Source: RBG-16-66-20 sp052386675
GTDB lineage: Bacteria; Pseudomonadota; Gammaproteobacteria; Burkholderiales; SG8-39
Direction of reading: 5' to 3'
Assembly (NCBI GenBank): GCA_052386675.1
Contig: JBQTJX010000014.1
Coordinates: forward strand, 93,679 to 157,678
DNA: 64,000 bases
Position numbers and translations under genes: made by a program
In this document: positions 62,490 through 64,000 of the stretch, piece by piece
Numbering within the stretch: position 1 is the first letter of the stretch
How the letters are laid out: every line of letters begins with the position of its first letter
Notes under the pieces: model-generated
The model's input: the letters and a program-made list of their open reading frames with translations, nothing else
What the model was told of the DNA's origin: nothing
The model's database searches: none

Positions 62490-64000
62490 TCGCGGCGCTC
62501 ATCCGCTGGTCGGTGCACAACCGGTTCCTGGTGCTGGTCGCGACGCTGGTGGTCGCGGCCTGGGGCGTGGTGTCGCTTCTGCGCACGCCGCTCGACGCCA
62601 TTCCCGACCTGTCCGACACCCAAGTCATCATCCGCACGCCGTTCCCCGGCCAGTCGCCGCAGATCGTGGAGGACCAGGTCACCTACCCGCTTGCGACCAC
62701 CATGATGTCCGTGCCGGGCGCAAAGACGGTGCGGGGCTACTCCATGTTCGGAGATTCCTTCGTCTACGTGTTGTTCGACGACGCGACCGACCTGTACTGG
62801 GCGCGCTCGCGCGTGCTCGAGTATCTCAACCAGGTGCAGTCGCGATTGCCTGCGGGCGCGGTTCCAGCCCTCGGGCCGGACGCGACGGGCGTCGGGTGGA
62901 TCTACCAGTATGCGCTGGTGGACAGGACCGGCCGCCATGACCTGGGGCAACTGCGCGCGATCCAGGACTGGTTCCTGAAGTACGAGTTGAAGAGCGTGCC
63001 AGACGTGGCGGAAGTCGCTTCGGTGGGCGGTATGGTGCGCCAGTACCAGGTCATCCTGTTTCCCGACCGGCTGCGCGCCTATGGCCTCTCGCACAACCGC
63101 GTGATCGAGGCCCTGCGCCAGGCGAATCGCGAAACCGGGGGTTCGATCCTTGAGCTGGGGGAGGCGGAGTACATGGTGCGCGCGGGCGGCTACCTGAAGA
63201 CGCTGGAGGATTTCGGCGCCGTGCCGCTCAGGGCCAGCGACACCGGCACGCCGGTGATGCTGCGAGACGTGGCGCGCATCCAGATCGGTCCGGAGATGCG
63301 ACGCGGCATCTCGGAACTCGATGGCGAAGGCGAGGTGGTGGGCGGCGTGATCGTGATGCGGCACGGCAAGAACGCTCTCGAAACGATTGCGGCGGTCAAG
63401 AAGAAGCTCGCATCGCTCAAGCGAAGCCTGCCGCCCGGCGTCGAGGTAGTCGAAACCTATGACCGCTCGGGGCTCATCGAGCGCTCGGTGCACCATCTGG
63501 CGGAAAAGCTCGCTGAGGAGTTCCTGGTGGTGGCGCTGGTGTGCGCGCTGTTCCTGTTGCACCTGCGCAGCGCCTTCGTCGCCATCATCACGCTGCCGCT
63601 CGGCGTGCTGGCCGCGTTCATCGTCATGCGCTACCAGGGCGTCAACGCCAACATCATGTCGCTGGGCGGCATCGCCATTGCCATCGGCGCGATGGTGGAC
63701 GCCGCCATCGTGATGATCGAGAACGCGCACAAGAGGATTGAAGCCTGGAACCACGCCCAGCCCGGCGCCCGGATCGTGGGCGAGGACCATTGGAGCCTGA
63801 TCTCCGACGCTGCCGCGGAGGTGGGGCCGGCGCTGTTCTTCTCGCTGTTGATCATCACGCTGTCCTTCGTGCCGGTGTTCACGCTCGAGGCGCAGGAAGG
63901 CCGGCTGTTCGCGCCGCTGGCTTACACCAAAACCTATGCGATGGCGGCGGCGGCCGGGCTTTCGGTGACGCTGATTCCGGTGCTGATGGTGTACTTCATC
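62486..64000 (+). CDS. cusA: CusA-type heavy-metal RND transporter, 3'-truncated by window edge
   Basis: First 505 codons of a heavy-metal efflux RND pump (full length usually about 1040). GTG start overlaps the cusB stop. Features: first membrane helix with VHNRFLVLVATLVVAAWGV, the conserved TPLDAIPDLSDTQVI and VEDQVTYPLATTM, YSMFGDSFVYVLFDD, and transmembrane helices 2-6, with the helix-4 proton-relay region AIAIGAMVDAAIVMIENAH containing one Asp, as in the HME family. The HME family pumps Cu(I)/Ag(I) (CusA) or Zn/Co/Cd (CzcA). The Cu context and CusF fusion favour Cu(I)/Ag(I). The Met relay residues lie partly beyond the window. Confidence 0.93.
   Translation, partial: MIAALIRWSVHNRFLVLVATLVVAAWGVVSLLRTPLDAIPDLSDTQVIIRTPFPGQSPQIVEDQVTYPLATTMMSVPGAKTVRGYSMFGDSFVYVLFDDATDLYWARSRVLEYLNQVQSRLPAGAVPALGPDATGVGWIYQYALVDRTGRHDLGQLRAIQDWFLKYELKSVPDVAEVASVGGMVRQYQVILFPDRLRAYGLSHNRVIEALRQANRETGGSILELGEAEYMVRAGGYLKTLEDFGAVPLRASDTGTPVMLRDVARIQIGPEMRRGISELDGEGEVVGGVIVMRHGKNALETIAAVKKKLASLKRSLPPGVEVVETYDRSGLIERSVHHLAEKLAEEFLVVALVCALFLLHLRSAFVAIITLPLGVLAAFIVMRYQGVNANIMSLGGIAIAIGAMVDAAIVMIENAHKRIEAWNHAQPGARIVGEDHWSLISDAAAEVGPALFFSLLIITLSFVPVFTLEAQEGRLFAPLAYTKTYAMAAAAGLSVTLIPVLMVYFI

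Overview
The window is high-GC DNA with dense, mostly operonic genes. The block lysA-lptM / cyaY / mrcA / pilMNOPQ-aroK-aroB-gltBD, followed by glmU-glmS, is typical of Betaproteobacteria. I would place the source there, order uncertain (Burkholderiales or Nitrosomonadales-like). No rRNA, tRNA, CRISPR array or transposase was found. The first and last genes are cut by the window edges.

Layout. 1-2.3 kb: the 3' part of a di-haem cytochrome c gene, then an ECF sigma factor with its membrane anti-sigma factor. 2.3-6.0 kb: a cyanate uptake and hydrolysis operon (cynA, cynB, cynD, cynS) behind a clear sigma-54 promoter and an NtrC-like dyad, so probably nitrogen regulated. 6.0-8.4 kb: a NYN/OST-HTH protein divergent from a ThDP-dependent enzyme. 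8.4-14.2 kb (minus strand): an RND pump with its lipoprotein adaptor, then lysA and lptM. 14.2-33.9 kb is a housekeeping core: frataxin, PBP1a, the type IV pilus alignment and secretin genes, shikimate genes, glutamate synthase, a Crp/Fnr regulator, GlmU and GlmS.

33.9-42.8 kb: a minus-strand defence operon. In transcription order it runs: half-size HsdS, HsdM, DinD/BRO-N protein, a doubtful 108-aa frame full of inverted repeats, full-size HsdS, HsdR and a YgjP-like metallopeptidase. A truncated staphylococcal-type nuclease lies at its edge. hsdS and the gap before it look less GC-rich than their surroundings, which suggests transfer. A perfect 22-bp palindrome sits at 33910-33931 and again at 44375-44398, bracketing this operon plus an FAD oxidoreductase.

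44.4-64.0 kb: a large copper-resistance island. It holds a CopZ chaperone divergent from a CopA ATPase, then CueR and a second P1B ATPase. Next come small secreted Cys/His-rich proteins, a lipoprotein outer-membrane factor, a multicopper oxidase, a cupredoxin and CusF. A less familiar module follows: membrane class III nucleotide cyclase, beta-propeller, methyltransferase, His-rich repeat peptide, cytochrome c lipoprotein and Spy/CnrX-like sensor. A CusCBA efflux system closes the window. Cytosolic Cu(I) would be sensed by CueR and exported by the ATPases, oxidised or buffered in the periplasm, and expelled by CusCBA.

A recurrent regulatory theme is a -10-like hexamer placed so that the predicted +1 falls on or next to the start codon with no Shine-Dalgarno (aroK, glmU, the Crp/Fnr gene, copA and others). 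This suggests several leaderless mRNAs. The most interesting spots are the two-specificity RM operon with its structured gap, the paired palindromes, and the cyclase-propeller-methyltransferase-cytochrome module in the copper island.
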